A stretch of 64,000 bases of DNA from NCBI GenBank assembly GCA_014650015.1, contig BMUD01000006.1, positions 257,839 through 321,838 on the forward strand. The letters run 5' to 3'. Origin of the DNA: Streptomyces griseoloalbus (GTDB lineage Bacteria > Actinomycetota > Actinomycetes > Streptomycetales > Streptomycetaceae). Below are positions 16,271 through 25,338 of this stretch, piece by piece (positions within the stretch are counted from its first letter, which is position 1; each line of letters opens with the position of its first letter). Under the pieces are notes generated by a model. The model saw only the letters and a list, made by a program, of their open reading frames with translations, made no database searches and had not been told where the DNA came from. Position numbers and translations under genes: made by a program.

Positions 16271-17659
16271 GTGGCGAACGACGCCAGCACCGTTTTCGAC
16301 CTAGTGATCCTCGGCGGTGGCAGCGGTGGTTACGCCGCGGCCCTGCGCGGGGCTCAGCTGGGCCTGGACGTCGCCCTGATCGAGAAGGACAAGGTCGGCG
16401 GTACCTGCCTGCACCGGGGATGCATCCCCACCAAGGCCCTGCTGCACGCGGGCGAGATCGCCGACCAGGCCCGCGAGAGCGAGCAGTTCGGTGTGAAGGC
16501 CAGCTTCGAGGGCATCGACGTACCGGCCGTCCACAAGTACAAGGACGAGGTCGTCTCCGGTCTCTACAAGGGCCTGCAGGGGCTCATCGCCTCCCGCAAG
16601 GTGACCTACATCGAGGGTGAGGGCCGGCTGTCCTCCCCCACCTCCGTCGACGTGAACGGTCAGCGTGTCCAGGGCCGTCACATCCTGCTGGCGACCGGCT
16701 CCGTGCCGAAGTCGCTGCCGGGCCTGCAGATCGACGGCGACCGCATCATCTCCTCCGACCACGCCCTGGTCCTGGACCGCGTGCCGAAGTCCGCGATCGT
16801 CCTGGGCGGCGGCGTGATCGGTGTCGAGTTCGCCTCCGCGTGGAAGTCGTTCGGCTCCGACGTCACGGTCATCGAGGGCCTGAAGCACCTCGTGCCGGTC
16901 GAGGACGAGAACTCCTCCAAGCTGCTGGAGCGCGCCTTCCGCAAGCGCGGCATCAAGTTCAACCTGGGCACGTTCTTCCAGAAGGCCGAGTACACCCAGG
17001 ACGGCGTCAAGGTCACCCTGGCGGACGGCAAGGAGTTCGAGGCCGAGGTCCTGCTCGTCGCCGTCGGCCGCGGCCCGGTCTCCCAGGGTCTGGGTTACGA
17101 GGAGGCCGGGGTCGCCATGGACCGCGGCTACGTCCTGGTCGACGAGTACATGCGCACCAACGTCCCGACCATCTCGGCCGTCGGTGACCTCGTCCCGACC
17201 CTCCAGCTCGCGCACGTCGGCTTCGCCGAGGGCATCCTGGTGGCGGAGCGCCTGGCCGGTCTGAAGACCGTCCCGATCGACTACGACGGCGTCCCGCGGG
17301 TGACGTACTGCCACCCGGAGGTCGCCTCCGTCGGCATCACCGAGGCCAAGGCCAAGGAGATCTACGGCGCGGACAAGGTCGTCGCCCTGAAGTACAACCT
17401 GGCGGGCAACGGCAAGAGCAAGATCCTCAAGACCGCGGGCGAGATCAAGCTCGTCCAGGTCAAGGACGGTGCGGTGGTCGGCGTCCACATGGTCGGCGAC
17501 CGCATGGGCGAGCAGGTCGGCGAAGCCCAGCTGATCTACAACTGGGAGGCGCTGCCGGCCGAGGTGGCCCAGCTCGTGCACGCCCACCCGACGCAGAACG
17601 AGGCGCTCGGCGAGGCCCACCTGGCCCTGGCCGGAAAGCCCCTCCACGCCCACGACTGA
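16271..17659 (+). CDS. lpdA: Dihydrolipoyl dehydrogenase (E3)
   Basis: A 462-aa FAD enzyme that reoxidises dihydrolipoyl-E2 with NAD+ in 2-oxoacid dehydrogenase complexes. FAD-binding motif FDLVILGGGSGGYAAALRG, redox-active disulfide GGTCLHRGCIPTKALL (CX4C), NAD motif AIVLGGGVIGVEFASAW, second FAD motif TISAVGDLV, and the C-terminal His-Glu dyad HAHPTQNEALGE. The GTG at 16271 has GGAGGA six bases upstream and gives the family length. The E2 gene follows 64 bp downstream, so they form an operon. Confidence 0.97.
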   Translation: MANDASTVFDLVILGGGSGGYAAALRGAQLGLDVALIEKDKVGGTCLHRGCIPTKALLHAGEIADQARESEQFGVKASFEGIDVPAVHKYKDEVVSGLYKGLQGLIASRKVTYIEGEGRLSSPTSVDVNGQRVQGRHILLATGSVPKSLPGLQIDGDRIISSDHALVLDRVPKSAIVLGGGVIGVEFASAWKSFGSDVTVIEGLKHLVPVEDENSSKLLERAFRKRGIKFNLGTFFQKAEYTQDGVKVTLADGKEFEAEVLLVAVGRGPVSQGLGYEEAGVAMDRGYVLVDEYMRTNVPTISAVGDLVPTLQLAHVGFAEGILVAERLAGLKTVPIDYDGVPRVTYCHPEVASVGITEAKAKEIYGADKVVALKYNLAGNGKSKILKTAGEIKLVQVKDGAVVGVHMVGDRMGEQVGEAQLIYNWEALPAEVAQLVHAHPTQNEALGEAHLALAGKPLHAHD

Positions 17660-17723
17660 CGCCCCCAGTCCATCGGGCGCGACGACACAGACTTCCGCAC
17701 TTTCATAAGGAGCAACCGAAACC

Positions 17724-19562
17724 ATGCCGGTTTCCGTAACCCTTCCGGCGCTCGGCGAGAGCGTCACCGAGGGCACTGTCACCCGCTGGCTGAAGGCCGA
17801 GGGCGAGCGCGTCGAGGCCGACGAGCCGCTGCTCGAGGTCTCCACCGACAAGGTCGACACCGAGATCCCCGCACCCGCTTCCGGTGTGCTGTCCTCCATC
17901 AAGGTCGCCGAGGACGAGACGGTCGAGGTCGGCGCCGAGCTGGCGCTGATCGACGACGGCAGCGGTGCTCCCGCCGCTGCCCCGGCCCCGGCCGCCGAGC
18001 AGGCGCCCGTCGCCGAGCAGGCCGCCCCGCCGGCCCCCGAGCCGGCCCCGGCCGCGCAGCCGTCCACCGAGCAGGCCGCTCCCGCCCCGGCGCCCACCGC
18101 CGAGGCCGCGGCCGGCGGCGGCGGCGCCGAGGGCACGGACGTGGTCCTGCCCGCGCTCGGCGAGTCCGTCACCGAGGGCACCGTCACCCGCTGGCTGAAG
18201 TCGGTCGGTGACACCGTCGAGGCCGACGAGCCGCTGCTGGAGGTGTCGACGGACAAGGTCGACACCGAGATCCCCGCCCCCGCCTCCGGCACCCTGCTGG
18301 AGATCGTGGTCGGCGAGGACGAGACGGCCGAGGTGGGTGCCAAGCTCGCCGTCATCGGCGAGGCCGGCGCCGCTCCGGCGGCCGCCCCGGCCCCGGCCGC
18401 TCCCGAGGCCCCGGCGCAGCCCGCGCCCGCCCCGGCGCCGCAGCAGGCCGCCCCGGCTCCCGCTCCGGCCGCCCCGGCTCCGGCCCCGGCTCCGCAGGCC
18501 CCCGCGGCCCCGGCTCCGGCTCCGGCTCCGGCTCCGCAGCAGGTCACGCCGGCTCCCGCGCCTGCCCCGGCCGCCCCGGCCCCGGCCGCCGCTCCGGCCG
18601 CGCCCGCCGCCGCCCAGCCGACGGACGAGGGCGCCTACGTCACCCCGCTGGTGCGCAAGCTCGCCGCCGAGAACGGCGTCGACCTGTCCACCGTCCAGGG
18701 CACCGGCGTCGGCGGCCGTATCCGCAAGCAGGACGTCATCACCGCCGCCGAGGCCGCGAAGGCCGCCGCGGCTGCCCCGGCTCCGGCCGCGGCGGCTCCG
18801 GCCGCCGCGCCGAAGAAGGCCCCGGTCCTCGAGACCTCCCCGCTGCGCGGTCAGACCGTGAAGATGCCGCGGATCCGCAAGGTCATCGGCGACAACATGG
18901 TCAAGGCCCTGCACGAGCAGGCCCAGCTGTCCTCGGTCGTCGAGGTCGACGTCACCCGTCTGATGAAGCTGCGCGCCCGGGCCAAGGACGCGTTCGCGGC
19001 GCGCGAGGGCGTCAAGCTCTCCCCGATGCCGTTCTTCGTCAAGGCCGCGGCCCAGGCGCTGAAGGCCCACCCGGCCGTCAACGCCAAGATCAACGAGGCC
19101 GAGGGGACCATCACCTACTTCGACACCGAGCACATCGGTATCGCGGTGGACTCCGAGAAGGGCCTGATGACCCCGGTCATCAAGAACGCCGGTGACCTCA
19201 ACATCGCCGGTATCGCCAAGGCCACGGCCGACCTCGCGTCCAAGGTCCGCGGCAACAAGATCACGCCGGACGAGCTGGCGGGTGGCACCTTCACCATCAG
19301 CAACACCGGTTCGCGCGGCGCGCTGTTCGACACGATCATCGTGCCCCCGGGCCAGGTCGCGATCCTCGGCATCGGTGCCACGGTCAAGCGTCCGGCCGTC
19401 ATCGAGACCGAGGAGGGCACGGTCATCGGCGTCCGCGACATGACCTACCTGACCCTCTCCTACGACCACCGCCTGGTGGACGGTGCCGACGCGGCCCGTT
19501 ACCTGACGGCGGTCAAGGCGATCCTGGAGGCGGGCGAGTTCGAGGTCGAGCTCGGCCTGTGA
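17724..19562 (+). CDS. sucB: Dihydrolipoamide acyltransferase (E2) with two lipoyl domains
   Basis: A 612-aa core subunit of 2-oxoacid dehydrogenase complexes. Two lipoyl domains: residues 1-78 with the lipoyl Lys43 in STDKVDTE, and about 137-213 with Lys178 in the same motif. The E3/E1-binding domain is [18 protein letters not shown] to about residue 345. The catalytic acyltransferase domain runs from about 372, with the active-site His582 in [10 protein letters not shown]. Long Pro/Ala linkers join them. Family knowledge: actinobacteria use one such E2 in a mixed pyruvate/2-oxoglutarate dehydrogenase assembly, so sucB versus aceF naming is uncertain. Lies after lpdA with a good AAGGAG site. 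Confidence 0.95.
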   Translation: MPVSVTLPALGESVTEGTVTRWLKAEGERVEADEPLLEVSTDKVDTEIPAPASGVLSSIKVAEDETVEVGAELALIDDGSGAPAAAPAPAAEQAPVAEQAAPPAPEPAPAAQPSTEQAAPAPAPTAEAAAGGGGAEGTDVVLPALGESVTEGTVTRWLKSVGDTVEADEPLLEVSTDKVDTEIPAPASGTLLEIVVGEDETAEVGAKLAVIGEAGAAPAAAPAPAAPEAPAQPAPAPAPQQAAPAPAPAAPAPAPAPQAPAAPAPAPAPAPQQVTPAPAPAPAAPAPAAAPAAPAAAQPTDEGAYVTPLVRKLAAENGVDLSTVQGTGVGGRIRKQDVITAAEAAKAAAAAPAPAAAAPAAAPKKAPVLETSPLRGQTVKMPRIRKVIGDNMVKALHEQAQLSSVVEVDVTRLMKLRARAKDAFAAREGVKLSPMPFFVKAAAQALKAHPAVNAKINEAEGTITYFDTEHIGIAVDSEKGLMTPVIKNAGDLNIAGIAKATADLASKVRGNKITPDELAGGTFTISNTGSRGALFDTIIVPPGQVAILGIGATVKRPAVIETEEGTVIGVRDMTYLTLSYDHRLVDGADAARYLTAVKAILEAGEFEVELGL

Positions 19563-19587
19563 CCCGCGGTCACTGACACGGTCGTAC

Positions 19588-19633
19588 GGTGCCCCCGTCC
19601 GGAAGCTGGTGAAGCTTCCCGGGCGGGGGCACC
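19588..19633 (+). terminator. Terminator of the lpdA-E2 operon
   Basis: Arms at about 19588-19607 and 19613-19633 pair over most of their length (outer 9 bp perfect, inner part with a small bulge), 26 bases after the E2 stop. Confidence 0.7.
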
Positions 19634-19738
19634 GGCGTTCGGTGACCATGGTGCCGCCACGCGGCGGCTGTATGGACCGTGTAAGTCTCGTCTCACCTGG
19701 GCGAAAGCGCCCTCGTGCGCCGCTCCCGCGCGGGCCGG

Positions 19739-19800
19739 CCGCCGTATTGTCTAAGCGTCAACGCCCTCTGGGGGGCCGGTGAGCCCCTGTCTAAGGAGCC
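19739..19800 (+). promoter_or_regulatory. Promoter region of the GntR gene with repeated TGTCTAA
   Basis: A TATTGT -10-like hexamer is followed by TAAGCGTCAACG, giving an imperfect palindrome TTGTC-TAAGC-GTCAA. The heptamer TGTCTAA recurs shortly before the ATG at 19804. Repeats of this kind close to a GntR gene suggest self-control (inference). Confidence 0.35.
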
Positions 19801-19803
19801 CTC

Positions 19804-20427
19804 ATGACCGCGCCCGTCGTCCACTCGCTGCGCGAACAGATCCGCGAGCACATCCTGGAAGGGATCATCAGCGGACGCTGGAAGCCGGGCGAGCGGATCG
19901 TGGAGCGGCGGATCGCGACCGAGCTGGAGGTCAGCCAGACGCCGGTGCGGGAGGCGCTGCGCGAGCTGGAGTCGCTGCGGCTGATCGAGTCGGCGCCGAA
20001 CAAGGGCGTGCGGGTGCGGAACCTGACGGCCGCCGACCTGGAGGAGAGCTACCCGGTCCGGGCCGGCCTGGAGGCGATCGCGGCGGAGCTGGCGGCGGCG
20101 CGGCTGGCGGAGGACTGCTCGGCGCTGGAGCCGCACGTCGCGGCGCTGTACGAGGCGGACCGGCTGTCCGACGGGACCGGGCAGGTGCGGCACACGGTGG
20201 CGTTCCACCGTGAGCTGGTGCGGGCGGCCGGGAACTCGGTGCTGCTGCACACGTGGGAGGGGCTGGGGATCGAGGTGTTCACGGCGCTGTCGATACGGTG
20301 GCTGGGGACGGTGCAGCAGTCGTACGCGGAGGAGCACGAGGAACTGGTCGCCGCGTTTCGGCGGCGGGATCCGCGGATCCCGGAGCTGGTCAAGGCGCAC
20401 GTGCTGGGGTGCGCGCCGCGGGCGTAG
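19804..20427 (+). CDS. GntR-family transcriptional regulator, FCD/FadR-type
   Basis: A 207-aa regulator. The winged helix (about 5-75) has LREQIREHILEGIISGRWKPGERI and ELEVSQTPVREALRELESLRLIE. The C-terminal all-helical FCD ligand domain (about 85-200) includes YPVRAGLEAIAAELAAARL and HTVAFHRELVRAAGNSVLL, the conserved metal/ligand His region. Such regulators often respond to organic acids. The position between the E2/E3 operon and aceE suggests control of pyruvate metabolism, as PdhR does in enterics, but this is inference. Confidence 0.9.
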   Translation: MTAPVVHSLREQIREHILEGIISGRWKPGERIVERRIATELEVSQTPVREALRELESLRLIESAPNKGVRVRNLTAADLEESYPVRAGLEAIAAELAAARLAEDCSALEPHVAALYEADRLSDGTGQVRHTVAFHRELVRAAGNSVLLHTWEGLGIEVFTALSIRWLGTVQQSYAEEHEELVAAFRRRDPRIPELVKAHVLGCAPRA

Positions 20428-20461
20428 AAGGTTCCCTTCGCCCCCGCCCCCCCCGGGCCCC

Positions 20462-20519
20462 GTTCGCCCGGTTCCCGGCGGCCCCGACAAACCTCGGGGC
20501 CGCCGGGAACCGGGCGAAC
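20462..20519. terminator. Very long perfect hairpin, terminator of the GntR gene
   Basis: A perfect 26-bp inverted repeat: 20462-20487 pairs with 20494-20519 around a 6-nt loop (CAAACC). It starts 35 bases after the regulator's stop and shields aceE from read-through. Confidence 0.85.
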
Positions 20520-20684
20520 AGCCACGACGTACCCGCACTCGCCCCCCGGCGTCACCACCCGAGCTCTCTTGCGCGCACCCCGCCTCACCTGCGCAAACCC
20601 CCGACGCGACAGTCACCCGGTGCCACCGCCGGAGGCACCCCGTGCCTACTTTCTCGTGATCAAGAGATTTTGCCCCTCAACCCT

Positions 20685-20714
20685 TTGATCGATCATCGAT
20701 CAGCGAGTTACAGT
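20685..20714 (+). promoter_or_regulatory. aceE promoter with an embedded palindromic operator
   Basis: TTGATC (20685-20690) and TACAGT (20709-20714), 18 bp apart, form a good vegetative promoter. A 17-bp perfect palindrome, TGATCGAT-C-ATCGATCA (20686-20702), overlaps the -35 and spacer, where a bound protein would block polymerase. The 106-base leader to the ATG at 20821 holds no obvious structure. Confidence 0.65.
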
Positions 20715-20820
20715 CGCCAGCGGGCTTCCACCGGAGCCCCCGCCCTGTCCTGCCAAAGACCAAGGGCACCCCGAACCCTTACCGATGAGGGAACCCCCTT
20801 CGACTGAGGAAGGCGGCGAC

Positions 20821-23523
20821 ATGACCGACCCCAACGCCATCCAGCCGAGCGAGCTCGACCAGCTCCCGGACCGCGACCCCGAGGAGACCGCCGAGTGGCA
20901 GGCCTCCCTGGACGCCGTCACCAAGGCGGCCGGGCCGCACCGTGCCGCGTACCTGATGCGCCGCACGCTGGAGCGCGCCGAGGGCGCCGGCATCGCGCTG
21001 CCGAAGCTCCTCGAGACCGATTACGTCAACACCATCCCCACCTCCGCCGAGCCCGCCGTGGACGGCGACGAGGAGATGGAGCAGCGGATCACCGCCTGGA
21101 ACCGCTGGAACGCGGCGGCCATGGTGACCCGCGGCAGCAAATACGGCGTCGGCGGCCACATCGCCACCTTCGCCTCCGCCGCGTGGCTCTACGAGACCGG
21201 CTTCAACCACTTCTTCCGCGGCAAGGAGGGCGACGGCTCGGGCGACCAGCTCTACATCCAGGGCCACGCCTCCCCCGGCATCTACGCCCGCGCCTTCCTC
21301 GACGGCCGGATCAACGAGGGCCACCTGGACAACTTCCGCCGTGAGGCGGGCGGCAACGGCCTTCCCTCGTATCCGCACCCGCGGCGCCTGCCCTGGCTGT
21401 GGGAGTTCCCGACGGTCTCCATGGGCCTCGGGCCGATCTCCGCGATCTACCAGGCGCGGTTCAACCGTTACCTGACCAGCCGCGGCATCAAGGACGTCTC
21501 CGAATCGCACGTCTGGGCGTTCCTCGGTGACGGCGAGATGGACGAGCCCGAGTCGACGACCGCGCTCACCCTCGCCTCCCGCGAGCAGCTGGACAACCTG
21601 ACCTTCGTCATCAACTGCAACCTGCAGCGCCTGGACGGCCCGGTCCGCGCCAACTTCAAGATCGTGCAGGAGCTGGAGGCCCAGTTCCGCGGCGCCGGCT
21701 GGAACGTCATCAAGACCCTGTGGGGCACGGCGTGGGACGAGCTGTTCCAGCTCGACACCACGGGCGCGCTGGTCCGCCGGCTGCGCGAGGTACCCGACGC
21801 GCAGGTGCAGACGTACCAGACGCGCGACGCCGCCTACATCCGCGAGGACTTCTTCGGCAAGGACCCGGCGCTCGTCGAGATGGCGAAGCTGCTGAGCGAC
21901 GACAAGATCCTCGAGTGCTTCCACTTCTCGCGCGGCGGCCACGAGGCCCGCAAGGTCTACGCCGCCTACAAGGCCGCGCTCGCCCACAAGGGCGCGCCGA
22001 CCGTGATCCTGGCGCAGACGGTCAAGGGCCACACCCTCGGTGACGGCTTCGCCTCGAAGAACGCCAACCACCAGATGAAGAAGCTGACGGTGGACGAGTT
22101 CAAGGCGATGCGCGACCGCCTGGGCCTGCCGGTCAAGGACAGCGACTTCGTCGACGGCGTGGTCCCCTACGGTCACCCGGGCGCCGACTCCCCCGAGGTC
22201 CGTTACCTCCAGGAGCGCCGCGCGGCGCTCGGCGGTCCGGCCCCGGCCCGCCGCGTCCACCCGGTCGCCCCGCTGCCCGCGCCCGCCGACAAGGCGTTCA
22301 CCGCCTTCGACAAGGGCTCCGGCTCGCAGAACGTGGCCACCACCATGGCCTTCGTCCGCCTGGTCAAGGACCTGGTCCGCGACAAGGAGACCGGCAGGCG
22401 CTGGGTGCCGATCGTCCCCGACGAGGCGCGCACCTTCGGCATGGAGAGCCTCTTCCCGTCCCTCGGCATCTACTCGCCGATGGGGCAGACGTACGAGCCG
22501 GTCGACCGCGACCAGCTGATGTACTACAAGGAAGCCAAGAACGGGCAGATCTTCAACGAGGGCATCACCGAGGCCGGTGCCATGGCCGAGTTCATCGCCG
22601 CCTCGACGTCGTACGCGACGCACGGCGAGACGATGATCCCGTTCTACATCTACTACTCGATGTTCGGCTGGCAGCGCACCGGCGACCAGATGTGGCAGCT
22701 CGGCGACCAGCTCGGCCGCGGCTTCCTCGTCGGCGCCACGGCCGGCCGTACGACGCTGACGGGCGAGGGCCTGCAGCACGCCGACGGCCACTCGCCGGTC
22801 ATCGCGGCGACCAACCCGGCGGCGCTGACGTACGACCCGGCGTTCGCGTACGAGATCGGGGTCATCGTCAAGGAGGGTCTGCGCCGGATGTTCGGCGAGG
22901 CCCTGCCCGGCGAGGACCAGAACGTCTTCTACTACCTGACGGTCTACAACGAGCCGCTGCCGCAGCCCGCCAAGCCGTCGGCCGCCGGTGTCGACGAGGG
23001 CATCGTCAAGGGCCTGTACCGCTTCAACACGGCGGAGTCGGCCGGCCTGTCCCCGGCGGCGAACTCCCCGCGCATCCAGCTGCTCGGCTCCGGTACGGCG
23101 ATCCACTGGGCGCTGAAGGCGCAGCGGATGCTCTCCGAGGAGTGGGGCGTGGCCGCCGACGTCTGGTCCGCCACCTCGTGGACGGAGCTGCGCCGGGACG
23201 CCATGGAGGCCGACGAGGCGCTGCTGCGCGGCGAGGACCGGATGCCGTTCGTCCGGCAGGCGCTGCAGGGCGCCGAGGGCCCGGTGCTGGCGGTCTCCGA
23301 CTACATGCGCCAGGTCCCGGACCAGATCGCGCAGTGGGTCGAGCAGGACTACACGTCGCTGGGCGCCGACGGCTTCGGTCTGTCGGACACCCGTGACGCG
23401 GCCCGCCGCCACTTCGGTGTCGACGCCGAGTCCATCGTCGTCGCGGCCCTGGCCCAGCTGGCCCGGCGCGGCGAGGTGCGGGCGGCGGCCGTGAAGGAAG
23501 CGCGCGAGAAGTACGGCCTCTGA
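20821..23523 (+). CDS. aceE: Pyruvate dehydrogenase E1 component, homodimeric type
   Basis: A 900-aa thiamine-diphosphate enzyme that decarboxylates pyruvate and passes acetyl groups to lipoyl-E2. The ThDP motif begins FLGDGEMDEPEST and ends in the Asn of FVINCNLQRLDGPV. Other family marks are FFRGKEGDGSGDQLYIQGHASPG split over 21210-21280, HPRRLPWLWEFPTVSMGLGP, and VPIVPDEARTFGMESLFP in the C-terminal half. The ATG at 20821 (MTDPNAIQPS) is chosen for its GAGGAAGG site. Its E2 and E3 partners are encoded just upstream and lipoate genes 10 kb downstream. Confidence 0.97.
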   Translation: MTDPNAIQPSELDQLPDRDPEETAEWQASLDAVTKAAGPHRAAYLMRRTLERAEGAGIALPKLLETDYVNTIPTSAEPAVDGDEEMEQRITAWNRWNAAAMVTRGSKYGVGGHIATFASAAWLYETGFNHFFRGKEGDGSGDQLYIQGHASPGIYARAFLDGRINEGHLDNFRREAGGNGLPSYPHPRRLPWLWEFPTVSMGLGPISAIYQARFNRYLTSRGIKDVSESHVWAFLGDGEMDEPESTTALTLASREQLDNLTFVINCNLQRLDGPVRANFKIVQELEAQFRGAGWNVIKTLWGTAWDELFQLDTTGALVRRLREVPDAQVQTYQTRDAAYIREDFFGKDPALVEMAKLLSDDKILECFHFSRGGHEARKVYAAYKAALAHKGAPTVILAQTVKGHTLGDGFASKNANHQMKKLTVDEFKAMRDRLGLPVKDSDFVDGVVPYGHPGADSPEVRYLQERRAALGGPAPARRVHPVAPLPAPADKAFTAFDKGSGSQNVATTMAFVRLVKDLVRDKETGRRWVPIVPDEARTFGMESLFPSLGIYSPMGQTYEPVDRDQLMYYKEAKNGQIFNEGITEAGAMAEFIAASTSYATHGETMIPFYIYYSMFGWQRTGDQMWQLGDQLGRGFLVGATAGRTTLTGEGLQHADGHSPVIAATNPAALTYDPAFAYEIGVIVKEGLRRMFGEALPGEDQNVFYYLTVYNEPLPQPAKPSAAGVDEGIVKGLYRFNTAESAGLSPAANSPRIQLLGSGTAIHWALKAQRMLSEEWGVAADVWSATSWTELRRDAMEADEALLRGEDRMPFVRQALQGAEGPVLAVSDYMRQVPDQIAQWVEQDYTSLGADGFGLSDTRDAARRHFGVDAESIVVAALAQLARRGEVRAAAVKEAREKYGL

Positions 23524-23540
23524 AAGGCCTGATCGTGCAG

Positions 23541-23566
23541 GAGGCCCCCGCCGCGGCGGGGGCCTC
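23541..23566 (+). terminator. Terminator of aceE
   Basis: A perfect 26-base palindrome (13-bp stem) followed by TTGC. It ends only 16 bases before the start of the next gene. Confidence 0.85.
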
Positions 23567-23582
23567 TTGCATGATGGGCCCC

Positions 23583-24560
23583 ATGCGTGCTGCCCGGTTG
23601 ATCAAAATGGTGCTGTTGCTGCAGTCCCGGCCGTCCATGACCGCCGCCGAGCTGGCGCGGGAGCTGGAGGTGTCGGAGCGGACCGTCACCCGGGACGCGC
23701 AGGCCCTGTCGGAGGCCGGGGTACCGGTGTACGCGGACCGGGGGCGGATCGGCGGATACCGGCTGGTCGGCGGGTACCGGACGCGGCTGACGGGGCTGGC
23801 CCGCAGCGAGGCGGAGGCGCTGTTCCTGTCCGGGGTGCCGGGCGCGCTGCGCGAGATGGGGCTGGAGGACGCCGCATCGGCGGCCCGGCTGAAGGTGTCG
23901 GCGGCGCTGCTGCCGTCCCTGCGGGACGCGTCCCGGACGGCCGCGCAGCGTTTCCACCTGGACGCCCCGAACTGGTTCCGTGAGCCGCAGACGCCGGAGC
24001 TGCTGCCCGCCGTCGCCGACGCGGTGTGGGACGACCGGCGGATCACCACCCGCTACCGGCGCGACGACACCGATGTGGAGCGGGAGTTGGAGCCGTACGG
24101 GCTCGTGCTCAAGGCGGGCGTCTGGTACCTGTGCGCGCGGGTGGCGGGGGGCGGGGCCTTCCGGGTGTACCGGATCGACCGGTTCACGGCGGTGGACACG
24201 GGCGAGGCACGCTTCGAGCGGGCGGAGGACTTCGATCTGCCCGCGTTCTGGGAAGAGCGGGCGGAGCAGTTCGCGCGCTCGATCCTGCGGACGGAGGTCG
24301 TGGTGCGGCTGTCGGCGGAGGGCGCGCGCCGGCTTCCGTACGTCGTTGATCCGCTGTCGGCCCGGGAGGCGCTGGCCCGGGCGGACGAGCCGGACGGGGG
24401 CGGGCGGGTGACGGTGACCCTGCCGGTGGAGTCCGAGGAGGTCGCCCATACGCAGCTGACGGCGCTGGGGGCGGAGGTGGAGGTGCTGGCACCGCGGGGC
24501 CTGCGGGAGCGGTTCGCGGCTCAGGCGGCACGGCTGGCGGAGCTGTACCGGCCGCGATAG
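23583..24560 (+). CDS. WYL-domain transcriptional regulator (DeoR/YafY-like)
   Basis: A 325-aa regulator. N-terminal winged helix-turn-helix MRAARLIKMVLLLQSRPSMTAAELARELEVSERTVTRDAQALSEAG. The WYL domain (about 130-215) has ELEPYGLVLKAGVWYLCARV and FRVYRIDRFTAV, and a C-terminal WCX-like extension follows. WYL domains sense nucleic-acid or nucleotide ligands. The ATG at 23583 is chosen; an ATG at 23571 is in frame. There is no room for a normal leader after the aceE terminator: CATGAT at 23570-23575 may be a -10 for a near-leaderless transcript, and GCATG-N8-CATGC (23569-23586) spans the start. Confidence 0.88.
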   Translation: MRAARLIKMVLLLQSRPSMTAAELARELEVSERTVTRDAQALSEAGVPVYADRGRIGGYRLVGGYRTRLTGLARSEAEALFLSGVPGALREMGLEDAASAARLKVSAALLPSLRDASRTAAQRFHLDAPNWFREPQTPELLPAVADAVWDDRRITTRYRRDDTDVERELEPYGLVLKAGVWYLCARVAGGGAFRVYRIDRFTAVDTGEARFERAEDFDLPAFWEERAEQFARSILRTEVVVRLSAEGARRLPYVVDPLSAREALARADEPDGGGRVTVTLPVESEEVAHTQLTALGAEVEVLAPRGLRERFAAQAARLAELYRPR

Positions 24561-24612
24561 TGCGCGCACTCCGGGTGCGTCGCCCGTTCCCAGGGCCGAT
24601 GCTGGACGCGTG

Positions 24613-25131
24613 ATGGACGAGACGGAGTTCTGGGAGCTGGTGGACACCGCGCGGGAGGACGCCGAGGGCGACCCGGAGGAGCAGGCCGACCTGCTCGTGG
24701 AGCGGCTCGTGCGGCTGGACCCGGAGGCGGTCCTGGACTTCGCCCGTCACTTCGAGTCCCGCTACCACCGCGCCTACCACTGGGATCTGTGGGGCGCCGC
24801 GTGGGTGCTGCTGGACGGGGCGAGCGACGACGCGTTCGACTACTTCCGGTGCTGGCTGATCGGCCAGGGCCGGGAGGTGTTCGAGGGCGCGCTGCACGAC
24901 CCGGACGCGCTCGCCGACCTGCTGGACGACTTCGACGAGGAGATCGACGGCGACGGCGAGGACCTCGGCTATGCGGCGGACGAGGCCTACGAGCAGCTCA
25001 CCGGCACGGTGGCGTCCGACCTCGGCCTGCCTCCGGCCCCGGCGGAGCCGGAGGGCACGCCGCTCGACTTCGAGAACGAGGCCCTGCTCGCCGAACGCTA
25101 CCCGCGGCTCTGGGAGCGGTTCCGGGGCTGA
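24613..25131 (+). CDS. DUF4240 protein
   Basis: A 172-aa very acidic cytoplasmic protein matching the DUF4240 pattern: DETEFWELVDTAREDAEGDPEEQADLLVERL split over the first 35 residues, YHWDLWGAAWVLLDGASDDAFDYFRCWLIGQG, then EGALHDPDALADLL. Function unknown; the domain often occurs in actinobacterial proteins of unknown role. GTG at 24610 or ATG at 24613 are equally possible starts. Confidence 0.85.
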   Translation: MDETEFWELVDTAREDAEGDPEEQADLLVERLVRLDPEAVLDFARHFESRYHRAYHWDLWGAAWVLLDGASDDAFDYFRCWLIGQGREVFEGALHDPDALADLLDDFDEEIDGDGEDLGYAADEAYEQLTGTVASDLGLPPAPAEPEGTPLDFENEALLAERYPRLWERFRG

Positions 25132-25158
25132 GCCGCGGGTGGCGCGCCGGGGGCCGGT

Positions 25159-25338
25159 TCACAGGCGGCGGTGCGGGCCGGGTGCGTGGCGCAGGGGTGC
25201 GGCGTTCGCCTGCATGAGGGCGGAGGCGGTGTGGGCTGCCGGGCCCAGGACGACGGCCGCGACGGCGCACAGGGCCGTCCAGGGGCGGCGCAGGGCGTCC
25301 GCCCAGTTGGTACTTCGGTCACGGGTGTTGTCGTTCAT
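25159..25338 (-). CDS. Small 59-aa protein translationally coupled to the amidase gene
   Basis: MNDNTRDRSTNWADALRRPW opens a 59-aa protein whose ATG overlaps the amidase TGA as ATGA (25335-25338), the classic coupling arrangement. Residues about 21-42 (TALCAVAAVVLGPAAHTASALM) form a weak hydrophobic helix that could be a membrane anchor or signal, and the tail is short and basic. I do not recognise the protein. Coding use is supported by the overlap rather than by homology. Confidence 0.55.
   Translation of the reverse strand: MNDNTRDRSTNWADALRRPWTALCAVAAVVLGPAAHTASALMQANAAPLRHAPGPHRRL

Noticed and set aside
16301-18547. A 748-codon open frame on the minus strand
   Set aside because: Mirror of lpdA and the E2 Pro/Ala linkers; the Gly/Ala runs come from the reverse complement of the linkers.
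17960-18630. Tandem repeats in the E2 gene as a mobile or CRISPR-like array
   Set aside because: They encode the Ala/Pro linkers normal for multi-domain E2 proteins; unit lengths are irregular.
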